From: Adineta steineri
Lineage: Eukaryota > Rotifera > Eurotatoria > Adinetida > Adinetidae
Reading direction: 5' to 3'
DNA length: 64,000 bases
Assembly (NCBI GenBank): GCA_905250115.1
Contig: CAJNOI010000011.1
Coordinates: forward strand, 373,550 to 437,549
Shown: positions 1 through 10,529 of the stretch, piece by piece
Position numbering within the stretch: the stretch's first letter is position 1
Layout: each line of letters begins with the position of its first letter
The notes under the pieces: model-generated
Databases searched by the model: none
Told to the model about the DNA's origin: nothing
The model's input: only the letters and a program-made list of their open reading frames with translations
Translations under genes and position numbers: made by a program

Positions 1-531
1 GTATTCTGTGTTTCAACATCACTTTCTTGACTTGTGCCAGTTAATACTGCAACCTTTTTACCACATAAATCACTTAATCCATTGATGGTTTTTGTGTAAG
101 AAGATCGAACTAGGAAGTTAGTACCAGTTTTAAAATATTGAGCAAAAGTAACATTCTCTTCTCGTGCTGTATTATCTGATTCTGTACTAATTGAAATTAG
201 ATTTTTATCATTTTGCACCATGGAAATAAAGTCGGGAAAGTCGGCATATTGATACTTAAAATCTACGTCAAGTACGTCGCCAATGGCCTTCATTAAATCA
301 ATATCGAATCCAGTTGGTGGTTTATTACCAACTTGTGAGACAAACGGTGGCTGGTCGTTAGCCGTTACTACGTTGATTGTTTTCGAGTTAAAGGTACATC
401 GGAAATTATTAGCTAAGCATTCTTGTGTACAACGATTATCACAATTATAAGAACATGGGGCTAAAAAAATAAATAAATTCAAAATTGATATGAACAAGAA
501 TCAGTTTCTGAAATTCAGTTATAAAGTTCAT
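1..531 (-). CDS. Periplasmic-binding-protein type 2 / glutamate-receptor-like ligand-binding protein, partial (N-terminal part)
   Basis: The reverse strand is open from about 446 down to the window edge and reads as the first lobe of a family-3 solute-binding domain, the fold shared by bacterial amino-acid binding proteins and ionotropic glutamate receptors. Visible marks are PPTGFDIDLMKAIGDVL (ligand-lobe entry), a TESDNTAREENVTFAQYF segment that matches the usual T..R...V.F..PY pattern, and DLCGKKVAVLTGTS. A Cys-rich leader (PCSYNCDNRC) precedes the domain. A candidate start is the ATG at 531, giving a hydrophobic leader joined through a very short (about 35 bp) GT-AG intron; this 5' structure is uncertain. 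The rest lies outside the window, so I cannot tell whether channel segments follow (receptor) or not (bacterial-type binding protein). Confidence 0.6.
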
Positions 532-608
532 GGTAGAGTAAAATAATAGAAAAAACAATTGAGCGAGTATATTTCTAGATTTTTATCATATTCTACTCAT
601 GTAACATA

Positions 609-2083
609 TCAATAAATTATATCACCTCTGCTAGTTGTTTTTGATGGTCGTGGGGTAGATCTTGATCTTGGTTTTTGTCTTGGTCTGTATCTCGGTCTTG
701 GTCTTGATCTCTCAGTATTGTAATTCTCTTCCGAATACTTTGCTGGTGGATCGTAGCGTTCTCCTGGTTCTTCTTCTGATTCTTCTTCTGATTCATATGT
801 CGGAAGCGTATCATAGTGTTGTTGCGGATGTTTGCGAATGTTGAAAGATTTATAGTCCGTTTTAATTCCACCAGTAAAACCACCTCTAGATGGATTGATT
901 CTCGGTATGCCTGGTCCGAACACTAAGTAAAAAATAGAAAGTTGATAAACGAATATTTAGAAAGAAAGACTAACATGGTGTTGGTTGAAAATAGGATAAC
1001 ATGTTAATGGGTGGAGTTAGGGGAGCACCAGTGCTGACCAAACTAGCATAGCCAGACACAATGAGTTCTGCCACCGAAAACATTTTGCCGTAGAAGTTGA
1101 TTATTGGAGGTAAGATATAAACTACAACAATATTATATAGTAAATGATATATCTGAAAATATAATTACTTACTGCCACCAGCTGGTGAAAATATTATGGT
1201 TTGTTTCGTCAGACGATCGACAAATATTGGAAGCCGAGGATTAAAAGTGAGAAATGGACCACGCAAGGCTGAGCAAATTCAATATGTTTATAGAGTGAAT
1301 TTAGCACAAGTAGGAATACATACGAAATCGTTGACGATTATAACGGGCTACAGGAAAACGTAATGATTGTGGACGATGTCTAATGCCATCTTTACTCGGT
1401 CTACGAACGTAAACATTCATATGACCAAGACTCTCAGGTTGCTGAGATTTTCGCTAAAATATGAGAAGAATTAGTTCATGTACCACTAATCAGAAGATAC
1501 TCACATATACAGAAGCTGATCGCAACTGAGGAAGTTCATTATCATCTTCTGAACCTTCCTCATTCACCAATAAGTTGTTATCTTGAACCAAATCAGTAAG
1601 CATTTCTATATAATATGAGAACAAAAAATTTAAGTAATGAATTTTAAACACTTCGAAGTTATATGAAACTATTTTTCAGCTTTGTTCAATATCTCGAAGC
1701 TTTTTTCTATCACATTTTTAGAAATTAGCTTGTCAGATACGTCATCAATGACTTACCCTGATTGTCACTGCTGACATTATGTTTGTTGTATGCTTTATAA
1801 GAAGGAATCGCTATCGCCAAGACACCACCGACAATAAATAATGTAAGCAAAGTTGTGTACCAAGTTCTGCGTTGAATAAAAAGAAAAGTCCGTGACCGAT
1901 GTGACCTATGAATGATGAGATTATAGTATATTCACATGTTTGATTACTCTAAAAAAATATTTACTTTAATGGTAACTGTTGTTCCTGTTCAGATGTTGCT
2001 ACGGGTATGTACTGCTGATCATTGTCACATGACATCTCTTGCAATTCGAGCTGATTTTCTTCTAATTCTTTATCCATAACCAT
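609..2083 (-). CDS. Type II single-pass membrane protein with Arg-rich C-terminus, unknown family
   Basis: Seven exons can be chained in frame on the minus strand with GT-AG introns: start ATG at 2083, then exons near 2083-1967, 1873-1757, 1605-1506, 1456-1331, 1270-1171, 1124-975 and 924-609, giving roughly 336 residues. The N-terminus is acidic (MVMDKELEENQLEL). A single membrane segment of about 20 residues (TLLTLFIVGGVLAIAIPSY) follows near residue 45, with no signal peptide, so the long C-terminal part should face outside. The tail ends in an Arg/Pro/Ser-rich stretch (RSRPRPRYRPRQKPRSRS) after an acidic EESEEE run. I recognise no domain. Exon joins are by eye; phases agree at every junction I checked. 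Confidence 0.6.
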
Positions 2084-5000
2084 GCAGTCGGTTCTAATTG
2101 TAAAAGCCAAATGTTTTCTTTGATTCTAAAAAATATCGTTTGTATATCTAATGTTTATTTGATTATATGATAACAAAAATATACTTGTGCTTTTTTCTGA
2201 ATGACTTTATTGACTGTCTAAATAACTTACCGAATCAATTGTATATTGTTCGAAATATGTTAATGTATATCAGTAAGGTTTTGAATCCAATTACTAATGA
2301 AATAATTTGTGCTTGATTTTAATACCTCTTATATAGTGCACCAAGAAACAAAAAAAATAATGGTATCATATGACTTTATTTCAAATATTTTATGGCAATT
2401 CAAGATAAAAAAAAGAACAAAATTGCATTTTATTTGCCTCGATATAGAATAATCTATAATGAAAATGTTATTAGAAACATCATATGATGTTTTTAAAAAA
2501 GGCGTCGAGGTACACAAGTATGAGTTAACAATTATTTTGCACGTATGTTCTCATAAAAAATCTATGTGCAATAAAATCATGACCTTAAAATATAATTTTA
2601 TTATGATTTATCATTTCAAAAATCTTAAGAAAAAGTACACAAGCACCAAAACAAATTATATAACATGTTTCAAATAATAAATTATTTGATAACGTTAACA
2701 TTTTTTTATTTGGGCATTCAGGTATTATATTAAATATTAAATGTGAGAAAATAATTTGTTTTTGATGATTACAGACAAATATTAATAGATAATAAAAATT
2801 TATTTTAATTCTTTAATTTTATTTTTGTAAGATTTCATTTTTTTTTATATTGTAAAAGTTAAATTTCGACAATTACGATATTCAATTTTCATCATTACAC
2901 TTAATGATATATTTAAATGAAAATATGTTTAACTTTCAATTTGACAGATGTTAGTTAAAAATTCATTACTTGATGTGGTAAATGCATTATTTAAGTATGA
3001 TATGATGTTGCTGAGATAAGATTTGATATTGTTATACTCATAACTGATGCTACTACATTACTACCTAATGTTGTGTTTGATGATGACAATTGAGTATAAT
3101 AATAGTCATAATATAAATTTTAAAAAAAGAAGAATAAAAATAAAAATTGGAGACCTAAAATGAATTTTTACTATTTATCAATATTCAGCTATAATTATTG
3201 TGTTAAATACAAAATTAATAGCAAGCTGAGACCCATCATGAGTGTAAATCAAAGATAAATACCATGTACAGTGCGTTTGTAACGGCATATTCCTTTTTAT
3301 GCTTCTCTTTTTTTTTCTTTATTCTACAACGATCTAAAGATATCTTTAATCTCATCTCCTCGTTCTCCATTTGCAGACAGTTGAAGATAAAAAAAGAAAG
3401 GGACGTATGAAATAATTGGTGATGGCATGGTGGAGATACAGAGACCCTGTGTGGTTTGTCACAGCATTCTATTTTATATTTCATTTTATCTACGTTTGAG
3501 TCATTAATTGAAGATTTATTAACATAAGAATGATACAGCAGTTAAATATCCACATTTAAAGCTACAAATATTTAAGCTTTTAAGAGTTCGGATACATGTG
3601 TGCAGATATTTCAATTATCTCTCAATCATATCTACATTTATTTATGTATAATCTAAGCAAATTGTAGATGAATAGTAATAGTATCCATAGATTTACGTAG
3701 AACAACATGTGAATGTGTTGTAATATGGCCATCAAATAATATGAAAAATACAACTTTATGTATAATACAGATGTGAATACAATGATTGAATGCATCGATA
3801 AATTATTTGAAAGATTTTATCAAAAACAAATTTGCTAATCTATTATTTATTTCAAATTCATTAAAATATCAATTTTTCAAAATAATTGTTTTCGCCTACA
3901 GACGAGATAAGATCAAAGGTTAACAAAACATCAAGCACTAATAGTATGGTATTTATTATTTGACAACGATTATGCACGTTTTTTATGTACGTGATCAGAA
4001 CTAAACTCGATCTGTTTATCACTGGTGGAACAAGAATGTAATAAAATAAAGTAAATAAAATAAAAAACAATAAGATAATAAAAATCAATAATATAAAATA
4101 GTATAATAACATCGAACAATGATAATGGATATATAAATACTAAAAAATATACCATTATCATTATTTAACATTATGTATGACTAGGAGACGTTAAATAGAC
4201 ATAAAATTTGCTAAAAATAAATACTAATGATGGATAAGAATATCCAAAAGCTCTATTAAAATTAAATCAAGTCAGGTTACAAATAAATTAATAGAAAAAA
4301 ACAATTTTATTTCAATTATTTTATATATTAAATGAAATAGTACAAGATATATAAAATTTTACTATTCAATAAATAAATCGATATTAAAGAGCTAAAATAA
4401 ATAAAATACTTACTATTGGTGAATGACTAACTAACTAAAACGATAGATCGAAATACAACATATTATACTGATATTTTGATTAATAACTAGGCATTATTGA
4501 GAAGTAAAATAATATTATTTGAAAAAGAAATAATCTTTTCTATTGACTTCTATCTTTTATATTTTTTAGACACTGATTGAATATTTTTATATCATAATGC
4601 TTTTGCTTTTTATTATATCTGTCTGTATCTGAATAGAATATTCTTAACGTTAACTATAAATATGAAAATTATAGAAGTTTTATTTGTTTTACAACAGTGT
4701 ACTTGAATTGTTTTCTCTATACATTTTATTGCAAAAAAATTCCTTCAAAACAAAAACAAACTATCATGAGAGTAGATCTTTAAATCTACTTTTCCTTCTG
4801 GTCAATTAAAAAACAATATTTTAATCAGTTGAGGGTTTCATATAAATAGTTCTTTCTTTTTACCTTTTGACAACTATGTACACTAAAAGTATTGACTATT
4901 ATTTTACGAATTAAGATTAATTATATTCAAAATAAAACAAACGGTACATATTTAATAATTTATAGATTTGTTTTCGTTGATTTTCTTATAAAGAATGTAT

Positions 5001-5769
5001 GATATGTATATGAAATGAATATGATCTATAGAGAAACAGCAGATTTTGTATTTAAAGTGAATTTAGACTATTTTGCGAGAATATTTTGTGTTAATTTCAA
5101 GTGCTTAATCATCCTTTAAATACGTACTTTCGGTGTATTTTTAGTATATTTTAGTGTACTTCAAATCTGTCACTTTTCTCTTGATATCAAATAGATTACA
5201 ATCAGCTTGCGCGAGATATAAGAGTAATATTATGTTTGATGTATTTTTATCTATTCAAAACGTGTATTTTACGTATACACAGTATTCATATATACATAAG
5301 GTAAGTAACAAAAAACAGAACACTAACCATAAAAACTTTGTTGATCATTGGGGTATAGTATATACACTGATTATCAAATGACTATGTAATTTGAATAAGA
5401 ACTAGATACAGAAAATATTATTCGAAGACTTACTACTTTATAACTGAGTTAGCATATTCGTACAAAGAGAAGAGTATTTTTTAAACTGTCCTCATACAAA
5501 GTTTTATCAATAGAATTAGTATTATTTGAGTCACATGGATCATTTAAAAGCTAAACTTATCTATCTCGAATTCGTGTTTTAAAATTGAAGTTCAGCATAA
5601 TTCGGCATAGATAATATTATTAAAAAGCAATTCACTGGAAAGATGATATATTATCTGTCTTTCGAGGGATTAGTTTTTCGTCTAGATCTGATAATATATT
5701 GTTTTTTTATTTAGAAAAAATAAAAACGAAAGTACTTTTATTATTATCTCCATCGATCAAAATTGAAAA
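2084..5769. other. Intergenic, 3.7 kb, no gene seen
   Basis: Very AT-rich sequence with only short, low-complexity open frames. I found no conserved protein segment on either strand. A hairpin at 4118-4162 is listed separately. The last few hundred bases presumably hold the promoter of the downstream oxidoreductase. Confidence 0.6.
4118..4162. repeat. Small inverted repeat (hairpin)
   Basis: CAATGATAATGG at 4118-4129 is mirrored by ACCATTATCATT at 4151-4162, giving a stem of about 11 bp around an AT-rich loop of about 21 bases. In such AT-rich DNA this may be chance. Confidence 0.4.
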
Positions 5770-6825
5770 ATGTCCAATAAAGAATATCGATTATTAGACA
5801 ATACAGGTTTTGACTCGCTCAAACTATGTACATCTTCATCGGTTCCTCAACCAGGTCCAGGCGAAATTTTAATTAAATTTCATGCTTGTTCTCTTAATTA
5901 TCGAGATTTGGCTATCAGCAAGGGACATTATCCATTGCCTATGAAATCTGGAATTGTACCAGCATCTGATGGAGCAGGAGAAGTTACAGCTGTTGGTGAA
6001 GATGTTACATATTTCAAGATTGGTGATCGAGTCTCGCCTAATTTTAATCTAGATCATATTGGAGGACAACTTACAGAAGAAGCAGTTGCAACCGGTCTTG
6101 GTGGCAAAATTGATGGATGTCTTCGTCAATACGGCGTCTTTCGAGCACTTAGTTGTGTCAAGATTCCATCCTCGCTTTCTTTTGAAGAAGCTGCGACGTT
6201 ACCTTGTGCAGCATTAACAGCTTGGAATGCTCTTTATGGAGTGCCTGACAAAATATTAAAACCAGGTCAAACTGTTCTCGTTCAAGGTACCGGAGGAGTT
6301 AGTCTCTTTGGAGCACAATTTGCACTAGCAGCTGGTGCTAAAGTTATCGTTACTTCATCATCCAATGATAAAATTGCTACAGTCAAAAAGCATCTTGGAG
6401 AAAAGAATGTTTTGACAATTAATTATTCGGAAATTCTAGAATGGGGCAAAAAAGCTAAAGAATTAACCGATGGACGAGGAGTTGAACATATTCTTGAAGT
6501 TGGTGGCGAAAAAACACTAAAACAATCGCTTGAAGCACTTGCATTTGGTGGTTCGATTAGTCTCATTGGATTTCTTAGTCACGGTAGCGGTCCGAGCATG
6601 ACTGTCACAGATTTAACGATGGGAGCATTACGTAAAAATGCCTGTATTCGTGCAGTTTTAATTGGTAGCGTTGAACAATTTAATGCGATGAATGCTGCTA
6701 TTGAGACACATAAGATTAAACCAATTATTGACAAGGTATTTGAATTCGAAGATTTGAAGAGTGCTTACGAATATCAATGGTCACAACAGCACGTTGGAAA
6801 GGTCGTTATCAAAGTATCACAATAA
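5770..6825 (+). CDS. Zinc-free MDR-superfamily oxidoreductase (quinone reductase / alcohol-dehydrogenase-like), intronless
   Basis: A 351-residue MDR protein expected to use NAD(P)H. The N-terminal GroES-like lobe (PGPGEILIKFHACSLNYRD) is followed by a Rossmann lobe with the nucleotide loop GTGGVSLFGAQFALAAGAKV near residues 175-194, and the family signature GDRVSPNF. Where zinc alcohol dehydrogenases have the catalytic CGVCHTD motif this protein has CSLNYRD, and the four-Cys structural zinc lobe is absent, so a zinc-independent quinone-oxidoreductase-type reaction is likely; the substrate cannot be read from sequence. It is a single open frame in a region where most genes have several short introns, and its best resemblance by eye is to bacterial and fungal proteins, so horizontal acquisition is a reasonable hypothesis. 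The ATG at 5770 gives the normal family N-terminus. Confidence 0.9.
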   Translation: MSNKEYRLLDNTGFDSLKLCTSSSVPQPGPGEILIKFHACSLNYRDLAISKGHYPLPMKSGIVPASDGAGEVTAVGEDVTYFKIGDRVSPNFNLDHIGGQLTEEAVATGLGGKIDGCLRQYGVFRALSCVKIPSSLSFEEAATLPCAALTAWNALYGVPDKILKPGQTVLVQGTGGVSLFGAQFALAAGAKVIVTSSSNDKIATVKKHLGEKNVLTINYSEILEWGKKAKELTDGRGVEHILEVGGEKTLKQSLEALAFGGSISLIGFLSHGSGPSMTVTDLTMGALRKNACIRAVLIGSVEQFNAMNAAIETHKIKPIIDKVFEFEDLKSAYEYQWSQQHVGKVVIKVSQ

Positions 6826-7559
6826 ATGTGCTAGATCAATTATTAATGAACAAATTTTATAACTTCAAAGTGAACTGGCATATTAATTTTAGTTTCTAAA
6901 ATTTTGAAAATAGTTTTTAGATAGATGAATTAGTTTTTGTTAAAATGATACCGTATACTATAAAGCTTTAATTACTAAACCAATAAAAAGATCAAAGAAG
7001 TCAAATTCAACTAAAAAATGTGATTCTACGTTCATATTTTGATATGAATGACTACAAAAAAATGCAACTTTATTCATAAGATGATACTTGACGATGTGTA
7101 GATTACTTTTCTATTTCTTTAGTCATAAATGCACACTTGTTCATATACGATCAAATATAGATTAGTACAACAAAAATTAAAACAGAAAAAAAAGTATTGT
7201 AAAAAAACAAATAAATATGATAGGTAAAATCCCTCATGATAGTGTAGAGATGAAATAAAGGTATAAAAAAGAACTTATGCGACACGTATTCATCTATTTA
7301 ACTCATAGCTTATTTCAAGAAAAAATTTTAATTCATATCATAATCTCTGTGAGAAATCAACAAATACCATTCACAATGAATAGCATGCATGAATGCGTTT
7401 TTTATTCTCTACAAAGGCGTTGATTTTCGTTCGTACGTCAAGGACAAAACATTTATTATATACATATTTGTTTTCGCACAGTACACAGTACATTTCTATT
7501 GGTTTGTATTTGGTTAACTATCTCGACAATAATTGTTTAGAACATTATACATAGATAGT
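6826..7559. other. Intergenic, about 0.7 kb, no gene seen
   Basis: AT-rich spacer between two plus-strand genes; no conserved coding segment noticed. It must contain the 3' end of the oxidoreductase and the promoter of the methyltransferase. Confidence 0.6.
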
Positions 7560-8445
7560 ATGGATACTACTCACAGTACTGAGAACTCTAACATTCAATT
7601 AAATTCAGAAGAACGTGGCTGTCAATTCAATACGGAGAAATATTTAAGTATACATGCATATCCTACAATGATTCCAGCACTTAATTTTATTATTGAAAAT
7701 CTCATTCGTATTGTCAATGAAAATAAGACTCGATTAGGACACGATCGAGCACTTGAATTTGGTGGTGGACCATCACTTCTTGGTTCATTTCTATTAGCAC
7801 AGAAAATAAAATCAATTGTTTTTGCTGATTATATTTCACATAATCTAACAGATGTGGAAAATTGGGTGAAAGAAAAACCAAATGCCCACAATTGGAGTGA
7901 TCTTTTCGATCGAGTTATTCAAGAATATCAAAAACAAGTATATTTAAACAGAAAAAAATATTCAATTTTTTATTTTTTTTTCTTATTTTTAGACTGAAGA
8001 TATGTCAGTAAAACGATCAGATTGGGAAAAACAATTAAGAGAAGCCATCAAACATGGTGGTCTATTCGAATGTGATGTCAATGCTGACGATGGTCCAGTA
8101 TTAAATGGTGAACCAAAACATTATAATGTTGTGTTAAGTAGTATGTTTCTGGAAAGAGCGTGTACTACACATATTATATACAAGCACACGATTAAGCGTT
8201 TATATGAGCTTTTGAAAGAAGATGGTTTAATTATTTTGATAAGTGATCTAGATCAAACTTATTATATTGAAAATGAACATCGTCATCCCATCTTATCATT
8301 GAATAGAACGTTTGTTATCGAAGCACTAAGAGATGCAGGTTTTGAAGATATTCACGATGAAAGTCAAAATCAAGAATTAGATAAAGTTGCAGATGGCAAT
8401 GCTGTGATGATAATTACTGCTTTTAAACCAAAATCTTCTATCTGA
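7560..8445 (+). CDS. NNMT/PNMT/TEMT-family SAM-dependent small-molecule methyltransferase
   Basis: Two exons (7560-7937 and 7993-8445) joined across a 55-bp GT-AG intron encode 275 residues, close to the roughly 264 of nicotinamide N-methyltransferase. The SAM-binding glycine loop is ALEFGGGPSLLGSF (family form D.G.GP), followed by the acidic strand-2 end IVFADY and the NL.DVENWVKEKPNAHNW segment typical of this family. The C-terminal half carries the usual late strands (LIILISDLDQTYYI and FEDIHDES). The family methylates amines such as nicotinamide, noradrenaline or thioethers in the cytosol; the acceptor here is unknown. The ATG at 7560 is preferred; an earlier in-frame codon at 7533 is not ATG. 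A poly(A) signal follows at 8517. Confidence 0.88.
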
Positions 8446-8516
8446 AACACACATCATTTTTGCATGATATTGATAGTTCAAAATCTTCAATAACAAATTA
8501 AGCATTTTTTTCTCAC

Positions 8517-8522
8517 AATAAA
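8517..8522 (+). terminator. Poly(A) signal AATAAA of the methyltransferase gene
   Basis: A canonical AATAAA lies about 70 bases after the stop codon of the methyltransferase and before T-rich sequence. Confidence 0.5.
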
Positions 8523-8680
8523 CTTGTATTGATTATTTTTTTTTGTTTTTACTAGTTACTCTAGATTCATGTAGTTTGTACTTAGATAAAGTATATATTT
8601 CAGTTATATACAATGATTATAGAATAAAGAAATTATTCTAGTATTTACTCTTTCAACTTGTATTAGTTTGTGTCATACAA

Positions 8681-8993
8681 GAAACTTTTCTAATTGATGA
8701 AGAAGAACGAAAAAGAGAATCGTATCAAGTTAGTTCTACTCAATTAAATTATTTGTAACAGATTGAAAATCTACGTCGACATCATAATTGGATACCTTTT
8801 ATTGTTGAATTAGTCAAAGTATATGCAATACAAGGAGTTCGCATGTCTGGTGTTGATAAGATTATTATTTTTATAGTATTTCTTTTGATTTGATTAAAAA
8901 AATAACGAATTGAATTTAATTTTGGTATAGACTATTGTTGCAAAAGAAGCTGAAGAGAAACGTGAAACAGACAAAAAAAAGAAGCGAATATGA
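8681..8993 (+). pseudogene. UCHL5: C-terminal fragment of UCHL5/UCH37 (proteasome-associated deubiquitinase)
   Basis: Three short coding pieces on the plus strand match the C-terminal ULD tail of UCHL5: FLIDEEERKRESYQ (8681-8728), IENLRRHHNWIPFIVELVKV (from 8762) and TIVAKEAEEKRETDKKKK ending in a stop at 8991-8993. The human tail has the same order (KIENIRRKHNYLPFIMELLK, then LVEKAKEKQ). The pieces are separated by a 33-bp GT-AG gap and a longer AT-rich gap with no good consensus donor. The catalytic UCH domain (Cys-His-Asp) is absent upstream, where the methyltransferase ends about 235 bp away. It therefore looks like a decayed 3' fragment left by a partial duplication or rearrangement; a functional copy would be elsewhere. 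Confidence 0.72.
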
Positions 8994-10529
8994 TTGAAAT
9001 AATGGATTTTTATTGTTATTTTTTTTTATTTATATTTCCTTTTGAAAAAAAAGAACGAGTTTGTTTAATTGATAAAATAGATTATTGAGTAAAACATCTG
9101 GACAGAAGACAAAAAAGTGTTGTCTAAAACTATTTATTTTTCATTCAGTTTATGCACCTCTGTCTCAATGGTTATTGATGAAGTGTTTCAGTATATATAA
9201 AGAAAAGATGACATTCATGTATTCAATCAATGATTGATAGACAATATGAGAATATACTGTGAAATTAGGTGGCATAATTCAATATAGTTTAAGATGTTAG
9301 TCTATTTAGTACATATTTCTTCTAAGTAGAAGCGAAAAATGTGTTGTTATTATTTAATATTAACACATTTGAGTTGACATGATCACCTAAGAGATGATTC
9401 GCTTATCTCATCGATCAACAAATTCATTCACTTAACACGTAATAAAGTGATTATCTAAAGTTGCTTATAATGCGTCAGTTTCAGTTCCGGTATATTACTT
9501 TTCATCTTGAGTAAATGAGTGAATATTCTATAGATAAAAAAGAAGCAGCATATTCTAATGAATAGAATTCGTTACACATCGAACTTTATTCACATATATA
9601 TGTATATATACAAACGTATAACCTGTTTCAAACATATATTAACTATCGTTTGAATAGAAAGGTAAGAAGGTTTACCACTTTACAAATTCACACTACTTAG
9701 ATACATTTTATCCAAAGGCAATCATTGTAGTACTAGTATTGATGTTCATTTCTTCTTTCATAAACAAGTTAGATCTCGTTGTACATTTTTCTTCTTTGCA
9801 CTTTTTTCTGTTGACTTAACTATGAAGTGGGTTCTTCTCGTTCAGTTCAAAAGTTGATCGGCAAAGCTTTGAATCAATTGAAACTGAATGAAAAGAAGTG
9901 AAATCGTATATCATGAGAATAAAATTTGTATCGATATTCTTTTCTTATGTATAACATATTACACGAAATTAAAAACAAAAAAAATATGTTCTCACTCTTT
10001 TTTCTTTCTTTTCAATTAGAATTCAGAGTGCTATTGATTATTGAACATATTAACCAATTCAATATTCGTTTTTTCCTTTTTTCTCTCTCTCTCTCTCACT
10101 TCTGCCTAACGGGTGTGAAGTGACCTTCTTGTTCCATTCCTATTTCTCTTTTTTTTTGTTTGTACGAAAAAGCAACTTGAAGATGATGATGTTGAGTGAT
10201 TGAAATATATAAACGAAGAGAGTAGCTACTGAGTATATACACATATATATCGGACAGTCGTTGATCGAGAAGTAATTATCCTAGTATTAATAGCAGAAAT
10301 TTGTAAGATCATTCATATATTTTTTAGTACAATTATAATTGACAATCATATTAAGGTAGACAGGACAGGAAGCTTCTTATAATTTTTGAAATAAGAGAGA
10401 GAGAATCGTCTTACTTAAAAAGAGATTTGAGTGTATTGAATCTTAAGGTCACTTAAATCTATTCTTACATCATTCTTTAAATTAAATTTCTTCTCTTTTC
10501 TTCTTTTTTTGCAGATTGAATTCGTCATC
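8994..10529. other. Intergenic and 5' leader region of the cadherin gene
   Basis: No coding segment recognised. A (CT)n tract lies at about 10080-10100. A polypyrimidine run ending in AG at 10514, 15 bases before the cadherin ATG, marks a likely 5'-UTR splice acceptor (cis or trans). Confidence 0.5.

Noticed and set aside
2329-4161. Several 60-80-residue frames in the first large intergenic region
   Set aside because: AT-driven Ile/Phe/Tyr/Asn composition, overlapping on both strands, no conserved motif.
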